A stretch of DNA of 18,427 nucleotides from JBCDGZ01 sp038750655 (GTDB lineage: Bacteria; Bacteroidota; Bacteroidia; Chitinophagales; Saprospiraceae): assembly GCA_038750655.1 (NCBI GenBank), contig JBCDGZ010000147.1, positions 1-18,427 of the forward strand. Reading direction: 5' to 3'. Position numbers and translations under genes: made by a program. The number at the start of each line of letters is the position of its first letter. Position 1 is the stretch's first letter. The notes beneath the pieces are model-generated. The model saw only the letters and a list, made by a program, of their open reading frames with translations. It ran no database searches and was not told the origin of the DNA. Of this stretch, positions 5,383 through 13,048 are shown piece by piece.

Positions 5383-7602
5383 CTATTTCACTTGTACTTC
5401 CAATTTTTTATACTGTTGTAAATCTCTGAGGACGAAGGTATAAGGGCCGGGGACTAGCATTAGCGCGCGCTGGGTCCGCCCGTCGGGGATTTCTATGACA
5501 TCGGCTGGAACGGCGGTGTCGACCTCTTCGCCCTGGTGGTAAGCTTGGATGAGGCAGGGGGAGCTCATCTGATGCTTATCGGGATTGAAGAAGAAAGCTT
5601 TGCGACCATTGCTTTGCAGCCAGCTGGGGCGTTCGTGGAGGCTTGAGGCGTTGGGATGGTAGATTTGGACGTCGAAATCGGCGCGGCGATTGGCGTAGCC
5701 AGTATGGCTAGGGCGTTCGACGAATACTGCTTCTTTTTTGGTGTAAACGCTGGGTGCAGTGAGTCGGGTGTAGGCGTAGATGGGGGCCGTCGGCTGCCCA
5801 CAGCGCGGTGTCATCCTGACTTGATCGATACTCAAAGGGTCGATCTGCGAAAAGCGTTTGAACCAGGACGCCATGTAGACCCTATCGTCTTCGGAGTGCT
5901 CCTGCGCTTGCGTTTCCGAGCAAAGCACCAGCACTCGGGCGTCACTGCGTTTGCGAAGTAAGTTAGTCAAGTTGAGGGCGGAGGCCCAGTCTTGGGCCAG
6001 TTGCTTGCGAATTTCCTCGTCTTGCAGCAGGGCCGCGGGGAGTTTTTGTTTTCTGATGATATTGTCTGCTTTACGTAATTGGTCGGGATTGGGGCTGTAA
6101 GAGGCAATTTCGAATTCCAACTGCAGGGCTTTTCGGATGAGGCTGCCGTAGACGGGGTGGTAAGCCTCGGGGGTGCTGCTGAGGACGGGGTAGCCTCGAT
6201 TACTCAGCTCTTTGTCGCGGGAGGAGCCGGGGAGGGCGAGGTGGGTGAAGCCTTGTTCGCGTAAGGTTTTGAGTAGATTTTGGATAAAAACCCAATGCTG
6301 TGGCGATTGGGAATCGACATTGATAAAGAGGACTCGCTCGTTTTCGCTTCTGCGGAGCACAAAGTCATGAGCGGTTGTAGGGGAGTATTTTCGAAACTCT
6401 TCTCGCTCACGCAAACTGGCCTCCGGCGCCACAATTTTTTCCTCACACCATCTTTCCTGACCAATACAACTTCGACCCCAATAATCCTCCGGATGCAGCT
6501 GAGAAGAAAACCGGTATACCTGTTCCGGCCCCAAGATTTCTCCTCCCTTCGCCGTCGCTCCACTCACCACAAACTCCACCCGCCGGTTCTGCTGCCGTCC
6601 CTCGTCAGAACGGTTATCCGCAACCGGCTTACTGAATCCAAAGCCCTGCGCCTGCAAACGCTCCGCCGGAATGCCTTCCGATACCAAGTAATCAAACACC
6701 GCCTGCGAGCGCCGCTCTGACAGGCTCAAATTGTGCAGCTCACTGCCCTGACTATCTGTATGTCCCTGGATCTGAATGTTGATCCCGGGGTTTTTATTCA
6801 TAATATTGACCAGCTTATTCAGCTCCACATAAGACTCCGGCAGCAAGGTATGGCGGTCCGTTTCAAAGTAAATATTATCCATAATCACCGAAGCCACCTG
6901 CCCCTCGATCTGGTAATAGCGGCTAGGCTCATAATCTACCGCCGTAGAACGGAAAGCCTCCAAGTACACATCATCGATAAAGTAGTAGCCAATGGCCAAC
7001 TCTGGTTTTTGTTCTTTATCCCAGAATTGACCGATGTACATATAAGTATCGGTCGTATCGGCGATGAAGGTACCGCTGATTTTCGTCCATTTTCCCGGCT
7101 CAATAAAAATCTGCTCGCTGCAAGCCACCTGCGGCTGACCATGCAGGATGCGCTTATCGAAATGATAGATTTTATCGCTGAATAAGGCCCCAAAGTGCGG
7201 ATTGAGATAGGTCGGAACGGGCTTGCGTTTGGAGTAAAAACGGGGCATCGACATCCAGAATTCGAGATAGTATTGCCGTCCGGGCACCAGCGGCTCTTTG
7301 AGTTTGATGCCTAGGTACTCTGACCAAAAATCGCCGTTGATGACAATTCCGGCCATGTTTTTACCCGAACGCGGCGGAATGCCTTTCAGGTTTTTACTTT
7401 CTAGTCTTGGGCTGATCAGGTCCGTGGAGGCCTGATTGGGGACGACCCAATATTTGACCGATTTCTCAAAATCCTTTCCTAGCTTACTCATAAAGCTGGG
7501 CAGATGATCGTACTGCTCAAAACCTGGATTTTTGATCAGATTTTGGCCTAGTCCTAGCATGGGCAGACAGAGTAGAAAGAGAATGTACCGCAATTTTTCC
7601 AT
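5383..7602 (-). CDS. Secreted OmpA-family protein with jelly-roll and degenerate EreA/ChaN-like domains
   Basis: 739 aa. A signal peptide (about 1-19, cleavage before Q20) is followed by a region with an NPGFE opening (25-29) and a beta-rich pattern ending near 216, typical of carbohydrate-binding-like jelly-roll domains. An OmpA domain spans about 240-347; D283 and R298 have the peptidoglycan-binding spacing, and it ends in the usual QQNRRVEF (337-344). Residues about 415-590 resemble the erythromycin-esterase/ChaN (TIKI-like) fold: GFTHLALPGS (451-460), RGYPVL (469-474), an IRKAL helix (489-493), then IASYS (499-503), and RVLVLCSETQAQEH (556-569). Where active relatives have Glu in 'ALE' and 'YE' and His after the 'LVL.G' strand, this protein has Pro, Ser and no His, so the domain is probably non-catalytic. 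The tail (600-739) is beta-rich. It probably sits in the periplasm on the cell wall. Confidence 0.85.
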   Translation of the reverse strand: MEKLRYILFLLCLPMLGLGQNLIKNPGFEQYDHLPSFMSKLGKDFEKSVKYWVVPNQASTDLISPRLESKNLKGIPPRSGKNMAGIVINGDFWSEYLGIKLKEPLVPGRQYYLEFWMSMPRFYSKRKPVPTYLNPHFGALFSDKIYHFDKRILHGQPQVACSEQIFIEPGKWTKISGTFIADTTDTYMYIGQFWDKEQKPELAIGYYFIDDVYLEAFRSTAVDYEPSRYYQIEGQVASVIMDNIYFETDRHTLLPESYVELNKLVNIMNKNPGINIQIQGHTDSQGSELHNLSLSERRSQAVFDYLVSEGIPAERLQAQGFGFSKPVADNRSDEGRQQNRRVEFVVSGATAKGGEILGPEQVYRFSSQLHPEDYWGRSCIGQERWCEEKIVAPEASLREREEFRKYSPTTAHDFVLRRSENERVLFINVDSQSPQHWVFIQNLLKTLREQGFTHLALPGSSRDKELSNRGYPVLSSTPEAYHPVYGSLIRKALQLEFEIASYSPNPDQLRKADNIIRKQKLPAALLQDEEIRKQLAQDWASALNLTNLLRKRSDARVLVLCSETQAQEHSEDDRVYMASWFKRFSQIDPLSIDQVRMTPRCGQPTAPIYAYTRLTAPSVYTKKEAVFVERPSHTGYANRRADFDVQIYHPNASSLHERPSWLQSNGRKAFFFNPDKHQMSSPCLIQAYHQGEEVDTAVPADVIEIPDGRTQRALMLVPGPYTFVLRDLQQYKKLEVQVK

Positions 7603-7662
7603 ACGATGGAAGTCTTTACCACAGGGCTAACGCCTATTGAGGGTCAATTATTATCAGCTCAT

Positions 7663-9327
7663 TTAGTTGTTCAACTCAGGATGTTGGAGATGAAAATCTG
7701 TGTTATCCTGAAAGAATTTGGCGAAGCGCAACAATTTATCTTCCCCAAAAAGCTTACCAGTGAAGGTGATGCTCGTTGGTCGTCCATCTCGGAATCCATT
7801 GGGTAAGACCACGCAGGGATGCCCGGTGAAATTGGTAATGCGCAGGCTGCTACTGGCCCAAGAGGGGGCAATATAAAGATCAATATTGTGTAAAGTGTTG
7901 TGCATCTCCTCCATCAGCTGACGACGAATACGATTGGCCTGGATATATTCAACGGCCGGGATCATGCGGGCCTGCCGAAAGACATTGGGCCAGGCAAACT
8001 TGATCTGCCGCACCAACTCATCGTCGCGGCCAGAGCGAGTCAGCTCGTCGAAGGCGGCGGCGGCCTCCGATTCCAGGATGAAGCCAATATCGGGGTAGTC
8101 CGGCAGTTCAATGGGGATCAACTCAAGGCCCAGCGCCGCCAATTTGGCCAGGACCAGGCTATCCTGGCTTTTGAAAGGGTAGGCGCCCTCAAAATCACTT
8201 TTCACATAAGCTACCCTCAACTGCTTGACGTCCAGCTCCGCATCGTAGTTAAACGGAGCAGCTATCAAAGCGGGGTCCTTCGGATCAGGGCCATTGATGG
8301 CTGCAAAGACAATGGCGCAGTCTTCCACCGTCCGGCAAATTGGTCCGATCTTATCCATCGTCCAACTCAGCGCCATCGCCCCCGTCCGGCTTACCCGACC
8401 AAAAGTTGGGCGCAGCCCCGTCGTTCCACAAACCGTCGAAGGCGAGACAATCGAGCCCAGCGTCTCCGTCCCAATCGCAAAAGGCACTAGGCCCGCCGAT
8501 ACCGCTGAGGCCGAGCCCGCCGATGAGCCACTAGAGCCCCGGCTCGTATCCCAAGGATTACGCGTCATCCCACCATACCAAACATCGCCCCAGGCTAAAG
8601 CGCCCAAGGTTAACTTCGCCACCAGCACCGCGCCCGCCTGTTCCAACTTTTCGATCACCACGGCATCCTCTGGAATCATTTGCTCCTGGTAAGGTGTAGC
8701 TCCCCAGGTGGTTTTGTAATCCTTGGTGCTTAGGAGGTCCTTTGCGCCGTAGGGAATGCCGTGTAGAAGGCCGCGGTAGCGCCCGGCGGCGATTTCTTGA
8801 TCTGCTTTTTTGGCCGTAGCTAATGCTCGCTCTTCCGTCAGCGTAATCACACATTTTAGCGTTGGATCGTATTTTTTTAGGCGATCTAGATAAAATTGAG
8901 TCAATTCCACCGAGCTGATCTGTTGGCTGCGGATTAATTCGGCCAGCTGCCTGACGCTAAAATGCGCCAGCTCGTCCCGATTGGCGGGCAAGGCAACCTT
9001 ACCGGGATTGCTGTAGCGAATATCGCGTTGTCCGCGTTCTAGCTCTAGGCCAGCGGGGAGGGGATTGAAAACCAGGGCCGGGGTGAGGCTATTAGGGACC
9101 GGACGCTGTCGGTTGCTTTCGTAGTTGCCTCGGAAGTTTTCCAGACCACTCAGCATTGTGTCGATTTCGCTGGAAGTAAATTCGAGGCCGATGAGCGCCG
9201 CGGCTTGTTGGACCATACTGTGATTGATCGGAGTATTTTGCCACTTGGCGAAGGTGAAGGCGCCAAGCACAAAGCTGACGAGTACCAGCAAGCCGGCAGC
9301 AGCCAGTTGAGGTCGTGTAATTTTCAT
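7663..9327 (-). CDS. Membrane-anchored amidase-signature enzyme
   Basis: 554 aa. An N-terminal hydrophobic helix (about 8-27) anchors or exports the protein; residues 30-115 are a leader region absent from GatA-type amidases. The amidase-signature domain (about 125-545) has the full Ser-cisSer-Lys triad: K196 in GIPYGAKDLL, S268 in the Gly/Ser-rich stretch RGSSGSSAGS (263-272), and nucleophile S292 in GTETLGSIVSPS (286-297), 24 residues after the cis-Ser as in the family. It hydrolyses an amide bond in some small molecule or peptide; the substrate cannot be read from sequence. The anchor and lack of gatB/gatC neighbours argue against tRNA amidotransferase. It follows oadB by 64 nt on the same strand and precedes the OmpA-family gene by 60 nt, so it may be a distal operon member. 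Confidence 0.93.
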   Translation of the reverse strand: MKITRPQLAAAGLLVLVSFVLGAFTFAKWQNTPINHSMVQQAAALIGLEFTSSEIDTMLSGLENFRGNYESNRQRPVPNSLTPALVFNPLPAGLELERGQRDIRYSNPGKVALPANRDELAHFSVRQLAELIRSQQISSVELTQFYLDRLKKYDPTLKCVITLTEERALATAKKADQEIAAGRYRGLLHGIPYGAKDLLSTKDYKTTWGATPYQEQMIPEDAVVIEKLEQAGAVLVAKLTLGALAWGDVWYGGMTRNPWDTSRGSSGSSAGSASAVSAGLVPFAIGTETLGSIVSPSTVCGTTGLRPTFGRVSRTGAMALSWTMDKIGPICRTVEDCAIVFAAINGPDPKDPALIAAPFNYDAELDVKQLRVAYVKSDFEGAYPFKSQDSLVLAKLAALGLELIPIELPDYPDIGFILESEAAAAFDELTRSGRDDELVRQIKFAWPNVFRQARMIPAVEYIQANRIRRQLMEEMHNTLHNIDLYIAPSWASSSLRITNFTGHPCVVLPNGFRDGRPTSITFTGKLFGEDKLLRFAKFFQDNTDFHLQHPELNN

Positions 9328-9391
9328 GTGGATAGGTATTGGTTACTCCGTCAATTTAAGGAAAATGTGGGACTTCCCTAAAACTTTAGTC

Positions 9392-10597
9392 TTAGCTTAA
9401 AAATGAAATCAGTACCCCAGCCGCTACTGCCGAACCAATCACTCCAGAGATATTGCTGGACATGGCATATTGCAAGATGTGGTTCTTTGGATCGTGTTTC
9501 AGCGCAATTTCATTGGCTACCCGAGAGGCCATTGGCACGGCGCTCAGCCCAGTGGCACCGATAAGCGGATTGATCTTCTTTTTGGAGAATAAGTTGTAGA
9601 CCTTTACTGCCATGATGCCTCCAAAGATGGAGATGGCAAAGGCGATGAAGCCCCCTACTACAATTAATAAGGTTTCTTGATTGAGAAAGGTATTGGCGGT
9701 CATGGTAGCGCCGACGGTGAGGCCGAGGAAGATGGTGGCTGTGTTCATGATGGTCTCCGAGGCGGCTTTGAAAAGGCGGTTGGTATCGCTGCCGATTTCT
9801 TTGATGAGATTGCCGAAAAGGAGCATGCCGACCAGCGGTACGGAAGACGGTACCAGCAAGGAAACGATTGTAGCCAGTACGATGGGAAAGATGATTTTAA
9901 CCGCGCGGAGGTTCTTGATTTTGGCCTTTTTCGGAAAGCGCTGTTCTTGCTCTTTCATATTGATGGCCAATTCTTCCTTACTAACGGTGTAGCGAACCAC
10001 TAGTGGTATGATGACGGGTACCAGTGCCATGTAGGAATAGGCGGCGATGGCAATTGGCCCCAGCAGGTGCGGAGCAAGGACGATGGAGGTATAGATGGCG
10101 GTCGGGCCGTCGGCTCCGCCGATGATTCCCAACGCTCCCGCCTCCTGTAAACTAAAGCCCAACAAAACGGCCGAGATCAGCACCGAGAATATTCCAATCT
10201 GCGCTGCTGCTCCGAAGAAGGCCAGGCGCAGATTGCGCAGCATCGGCCCAAAGTCTGTCATTGCGCCTACGCCCATGAAGATCAGCGGCGGCAGTAGGCC
10301 CGTTTTGATCAAGGCATAGTACAGCATATTCATGATGCCGAAATCTTTGGCGATTTCGACCAGGGTAAGGCTCATGATGTTGTTGCTATCGTCGGCAGGG
10401 ACGACATTCATCTGCCCGCCGGGAAAATTGGCCAGTAAGAGGCCGAAGGCGATGGGCACCAGTAGCAGCGGTTCGTAGCGTTTATTGATGCCTAGATAGA
10501 GCAAGAGTACGGCGATGCCTAACATCAGTAGGGTAGCGGGCTGTTCGATCAGCTCACCGAAGGCCGTCATATCGTATAGTTTCTCCAGTATTTCCAT
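9392..10597 (-). CDS. oadB: Oxaloacetate decarboxylase beta subunit (sodium pump)
   Basis: 401 aa polytopic membrane protein, a standard length for this family. It catalyses decarboxylation of carboxybiotin and couples it to sodium export across the inner membrane. The conserved membrane Asp is D163 in GGADGPT (160-166), equivalent to D203 of Klebsiella OadB. The later conserved set N343, G347, S352 and R359 (NPLIGATGLSAVPMASR) has exactly the spacing of Klebsiella N373/G377/S382/R389. The gene begins 19 nt after the oadA stop and must be co-transcribed with it. MmdB of methylmalonyl-CoA decarboxylase and GcdB of glutaconyl-CoA decarboxylase look nearly identical; the neighbouring OadA-type carboxyltransferase decides for oxaloacetate. 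Confidence 0.95.
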   Translation of the reverse strand: MEILEKLYDMTAFGELIEQPATLLMLGIAVLLLYLGINKRYEPLLLVPIAFGLLLANFPGGQMNVVPADDSNNIMSLTLVEIAKDFGIMNMLYYALIKTGLLPPLIFMGVGAMTDFGPMLRNLRLAFFGAAAQIGIFSVLISAVLLGFSLQEAGALGIIGGADGPTAIYTSIVLAPHLLGPIAIAAYSYMALVPVIIPLVVRYTVSKEELAINMKEQEQRFPKKAKIKNLRAVKIIFPIVLATIVSLLVPSSVPLVGMLLFGNLIKEIGSDTNRLFKAASETIMNTATIFLGLTVGATMTANTFLNQETLLIVVGGFIAFAISIFGGIMAVKVYNLFSKKKINPLIGATGLSAVPMASRVANEIALKHDPKNHILQYAMSSNISGVIGSAVAAGVLISFLS

Positions 10598-10616
10598 AGA
10601 AGGGGCGCTGTCGGGC

Positions 10617-12515
10617 TTATTTGATTTTGATGATTATATCATCTTCCTCGACTTCGTCGCCTTCGCGCGGAAGAATTTCTACGACAATGCCGCTTTTATC
10701 GGCAGCAATGGCGTTGCTGACTTTCATGGCTTCGATATAGGCTACCGTATCGCCGATCTCTACTATATCGCCGATTTTGATGGGCCTTTCAGAGGATTCG
10801 CGGGTGAGGTAGAACTTGCCTTCTAGTGGAGCGGTGATGGTTTCGTAGTGACCATTGGTAGCCGTAGGCGCAGCGGGCTGCACCGGCGGCGCGGCGGCGG
10901 GGGCTTGAGCCGTCGGCGGTGGAGGTGCACTAGGGGGCGTATCATCGTACGAAACGGATACCCGGTAATTCTTGCCCTCCACATTGATATTCATCGTCTT
11001 CGGTTGAAGCGGTGCAGCCGGGGCGGGCGCACTGACGGCCACCGTGGGCCGCTCCGCGGCTCTTTTGGCCTCCAGGTCTGCTAAAAAACGTTCTTTAGCC
11101 TTGCCCGATTTGTATTCTTCGTACTGCGTAGGGTGCATGGCGTATTCCATCATTTCCTCGTCATCCTCGCCATAATCCCATCCTCGCTTGTCCATCTCCG
11201 CTGCAAACAGCTCCAATTCATCGGGGTAGAGGTCTTGGGGATAGCCCTCGAAGAACTCGCGGTTTTGGGCCTTGGCCAAGGATTTGATCTCTTGGCCCAG
11301 CTCGCCCGGCAGGCGACCAGATTTACCCAAAATCATCCCCCAGGTATTTTCGTCGATCATCGACCAGCGCTCTTTGCCCTTAATCAGTTGGAGGACATTG
11401 AACAAGGATACATTTTTCACATATTGGCTAAACGGTGTAACTAGTGGTGGGTAACCCAAGCGGGGCCAGACGTATTTAACCTCATCAAAAAGCATGATGA
11501 GCAGTTGCTCTTGCGTCATTTCTGGCTTATTGCGCTTACGCAGCCACTTGTTGAGGCTCCCCAGACTCTTTTCGAGGTCGGCCATCAGGCTGCCCATCAT
11601 ACCTCCCGGCAGGCCCGGACCAATCAGCAAAGAGTTCATCTTGCGATTGCGCTTGTTGATGTAAAAGCCCAGAAAATCATCGATGAACTCCTGAGTCAAG
11701 CTGCGTACATGCATGTAAGCCTTCATGTCGATTTCTGGCAGCTTGAAGCCTGCATCGCGCAGCATCTCGTGGATGGTCAGCAAGTCGGCGTGGCCCGTTC
11801 CCCAGGACAGCGGCTCCATGCCCACGTCGATGATGTCGGCTCCGTTGCGCGCTGCTTCCAGCGAAGAGGCGACCGAGAAACCTGGCGTAGAGTGACCGTG
11901 GTACTGCACCAGCACCTTCGGATGGCGTTCTTTGATGCCCTTGACGATCTTTCCGACGGAGACCGGTCGGCCGATTCCGGCCATATCTTTGATGCAAATT
12001 TCCTCTGCCCCAATGGCGATGTAGCGATCTGCTAAATCGATGTAGTACTCCACAGTATGCACCGGCGAAAAGGTCAAACTCAGTGCGCCCTGAGCAATCA
12101 TCCCCGCCTCTTTGGCAAAGCGGAAGGAGTTCTCGAGGTTTTGTGGATTGTTCAGGCCATCGAAGGAGCGAGCAATATCCGTACCTTGCAATTTTTTTAC
12201 CTTAAACATCAACTGCCGAACATCCGCCGGAACCGGGCTCATCCGGATAGCGTTGAGGCCGCGCTCCAACATCTGGGTTTGAATACCGGCGTCGTTAAAA
12301 GGCTGGGTCCATTCTCTTACCGAGCGGTTGGGGTTTTCGCCGAAGAGGAGATTGATTTGCTCGAAACCACCCCCGTTGGTTTCCACTCGGGCAAAGCAGC
12401 CCATATCGACAATGGGTTGGGCGACCCTTGTCAGTTGGTCAACCCGAGGCATGTATTTGCCGGAGGATTGCCACATATCTCTGTACACCAAACAGAGCTT
12501 AATTTCCCTACTCAT
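10617..12515 (-). CDS. oadA: Oxaloacetate decarboxylase alpha subunit (carboxyltransferase plus biotin carrier)
   Basis: 632 aa, cytoplasmic. It moves CO2 from oxaloacetate to biotin, giving pyruvate. The TIM-barrel carboxyltransferase (about 1-300) has the metal ligands D13 (RDMWQSS), K176 (KDMAG, the carbamylated Lys) and H206/H208 (YHGHSTPG), close to Klebsiella OadA numbering. The conserved PYC/OADA region follows (about 300-480). A Pro/Ala-rich swinging linker (about 500-550) leads to a biotinyl domain with EAMK; the biotinylated Lys is K598. The N-terminal half is divergent from classical OadA: LQMLLRGQN-type sequence is TQMLERGLN here, followed by an unusual RMSPVPADVRQL stretch (91-102). 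A 'pyruvate carboxylase subunit B' role is possible, but no biotin carboxylase gene is nearby and oadG and oadB flank it, which favours the decarboxylase pump. Confidence 0.93.
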   Translation of the reverse strand: MSREIKLCLVYRDMWQSSGKYMPRVDQLTRVAQPIVDMGCFARVETNGGGFEQINLLFGENPNRSVREWTQPFNDAGIQTQMLERGLNAIRMSPVPADVRQLMFKVKKLQGTDIARSFDGLNNPQNLENSFRFAKEAGMIAQGALSLTFSPVHTVEYYIDLADRYIAIGAEEICIKDMAGIGRPVSVGKIVKGIKERHPKVLVQYHGHSTPGFSVASSLEAARNGADIIDVGMEPLSWGTGHADLLTIHEMLRDAGFKLPEIDMKAYMHVRSLTQEFIDDFLGFYINKRNRKMNSLLIGPGLPGGMMGSLMADLEKSLGSLNKWLRKRNKPEMTQEQLLIMLFDEVKYVWPRLGYPPLVTPFSQYVKNVSLFNVLQLIKGKERWSMIDENTWGMILGKSGRLPGELGQEIKSLAKAQNREFFEGYPQDLYPDELELFAAEMDKRGWDYGEDDEEMMEYAMHPTQYEEYKSGKAKERFLADLEAKRAAERPTVAVSAPAPAAPLQPKTMNINVEGKNYRVSVSYDDTPPSAPPPPTAQAPAAAPPVQPAAPTATNGHYETITAPLEGKFYLTRESSERPIKIGDIVEIGDTVAYIEAMKVSNAIAADKSGIVVEILPREGDEVEEDDIIIKIK

Positions 12516-12569
12516 TTATGTTAGTTTTTTCATCACCAAAGCATAAAGTAAAATGGAATATTGGTTAGG

Positions 12570-12866
12570 TCACTTTGGTGGATCAATTTCTTCAATTTGC
12601 TCAATGCGCCCCTTTCCATCCGTCAAATGCTGCACGGCAGCCACGATGGCGGCCAATGTAGAAGGTGACAAAGAGGAAGAGGTAGAGGAGCTGCTGGCTG
12701 GTTGACGTTTTTTACGCTTAGGCAACTCCATAACTGTAAGAGGAGCAAAGCGATTGACAATCTGAATCAGCAGCCGTCCGGTCAGTACGACTAGACCTAA
12801 AATGAGGAAGACCGTGAACATACCCACGACTAGTACCAATAGCGCTTGACTCAGATCTTCGTTCAT
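12570..12866 (-). CDS. oadG: Oxaloacetate decarboxylase gamma subunit
   Basis: 98 aa, one membrane helix (about 8-32, rich in V, L and G), then a basic stretch PKRKKRQ, a Ser-rich linker (about 57-67) and a short helical tail with STLAAIVAAVQHL. This layout (single TM, flexible polar linker, 'AAIxAAV' helix) is that of OadG-family proteins, which assemble the alpha and beta subunits at the membrane. Length and position as first gene of the oadG-oadA-oadB unit agree. The C-terminal His/Asp-rich zinc site of Klebsiella OadG is not evident; only one His remains. Sequence identity in this family is low, so the call leans on context and architecture. Confidence 0.85.
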   Translation of the reverse strand: MNEDLSQALLVLVVGMFTVFLILGLVVLTGRLLIQIVNRFAPLTVMELPKRKKRQPASSSSTSSSLSPSTLAAIVAAVQHLTDGKGRIEQIEEIDPPK

Positions 12867-12889
12867 AATGATGGTTCTATTTAGAGGCC

Positions 12890-12923
12890 CTAAATTAGTA
12901 AATAGCTTTTAATATGTGGTCAA
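12890..12923 (-). promoter_or_regulatory. Candidate promoter of the oad operon
   Basis: On the minus strand TAATTTAG (12890-12897) is one mismatch from TAnnTTTG, with TTGACC (12918-12923) about 20 nt upstream as a possible -33 element. It would place the transcript start about 18 nt before the oadG ATG. Composition here is AT-rich, so chance matches are likely. Confidence 0.3.
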
Positions 12924-12988
12924 TTCTTTAGCAATTTTGGAAAAAGCAAGGTATAGCGCAAGAGATCATTGATAATCTGATAATCAAT

Positions 12989-13022
12989 GCGGAGTATTGC
13001 TTACAAATGTGCAATACTCCGC
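12989..13022. terminator. Perfect 12-bp stem-loop between lipoprotein gene and oad operon
   Basis: GCGGAGTATTGC (12989-13000) and GCAATACTCCGC (13011-13022) are exact reverse complements around a 10-nt loop. The structure lies 26 nt past the stop of the minus-strand lipoprotein gene, the usual place of a 3' hairpin. There is no T run on either side in either direction, so it may stabilise the 3' end or need Rho rather than act as an intrinsic terminator. In plus-strand RNA the stem could extend by about 8 more pairs with three G-U wobbles. Confidence 0.5.
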
Positions 13023-13048
13023 GTTGGTTGAATAGTAGAACGAACCAC

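Noticed and set aside
7663..9327. GatA subunit of tRNA amidotransferase
   Set aside because: The triad matches the superfamily, but the N-terminal membrane anchor, the about 100-residue leader and the absence of gatB/gatC point to an exported or anchored amidase of other function.
11505..12035. Open plus-strand frame of 176 codons inside oadA
   Set aside because: Antisense to the conserved carboxyltransferase domain, with no motif and no promoter; a shadow frame.
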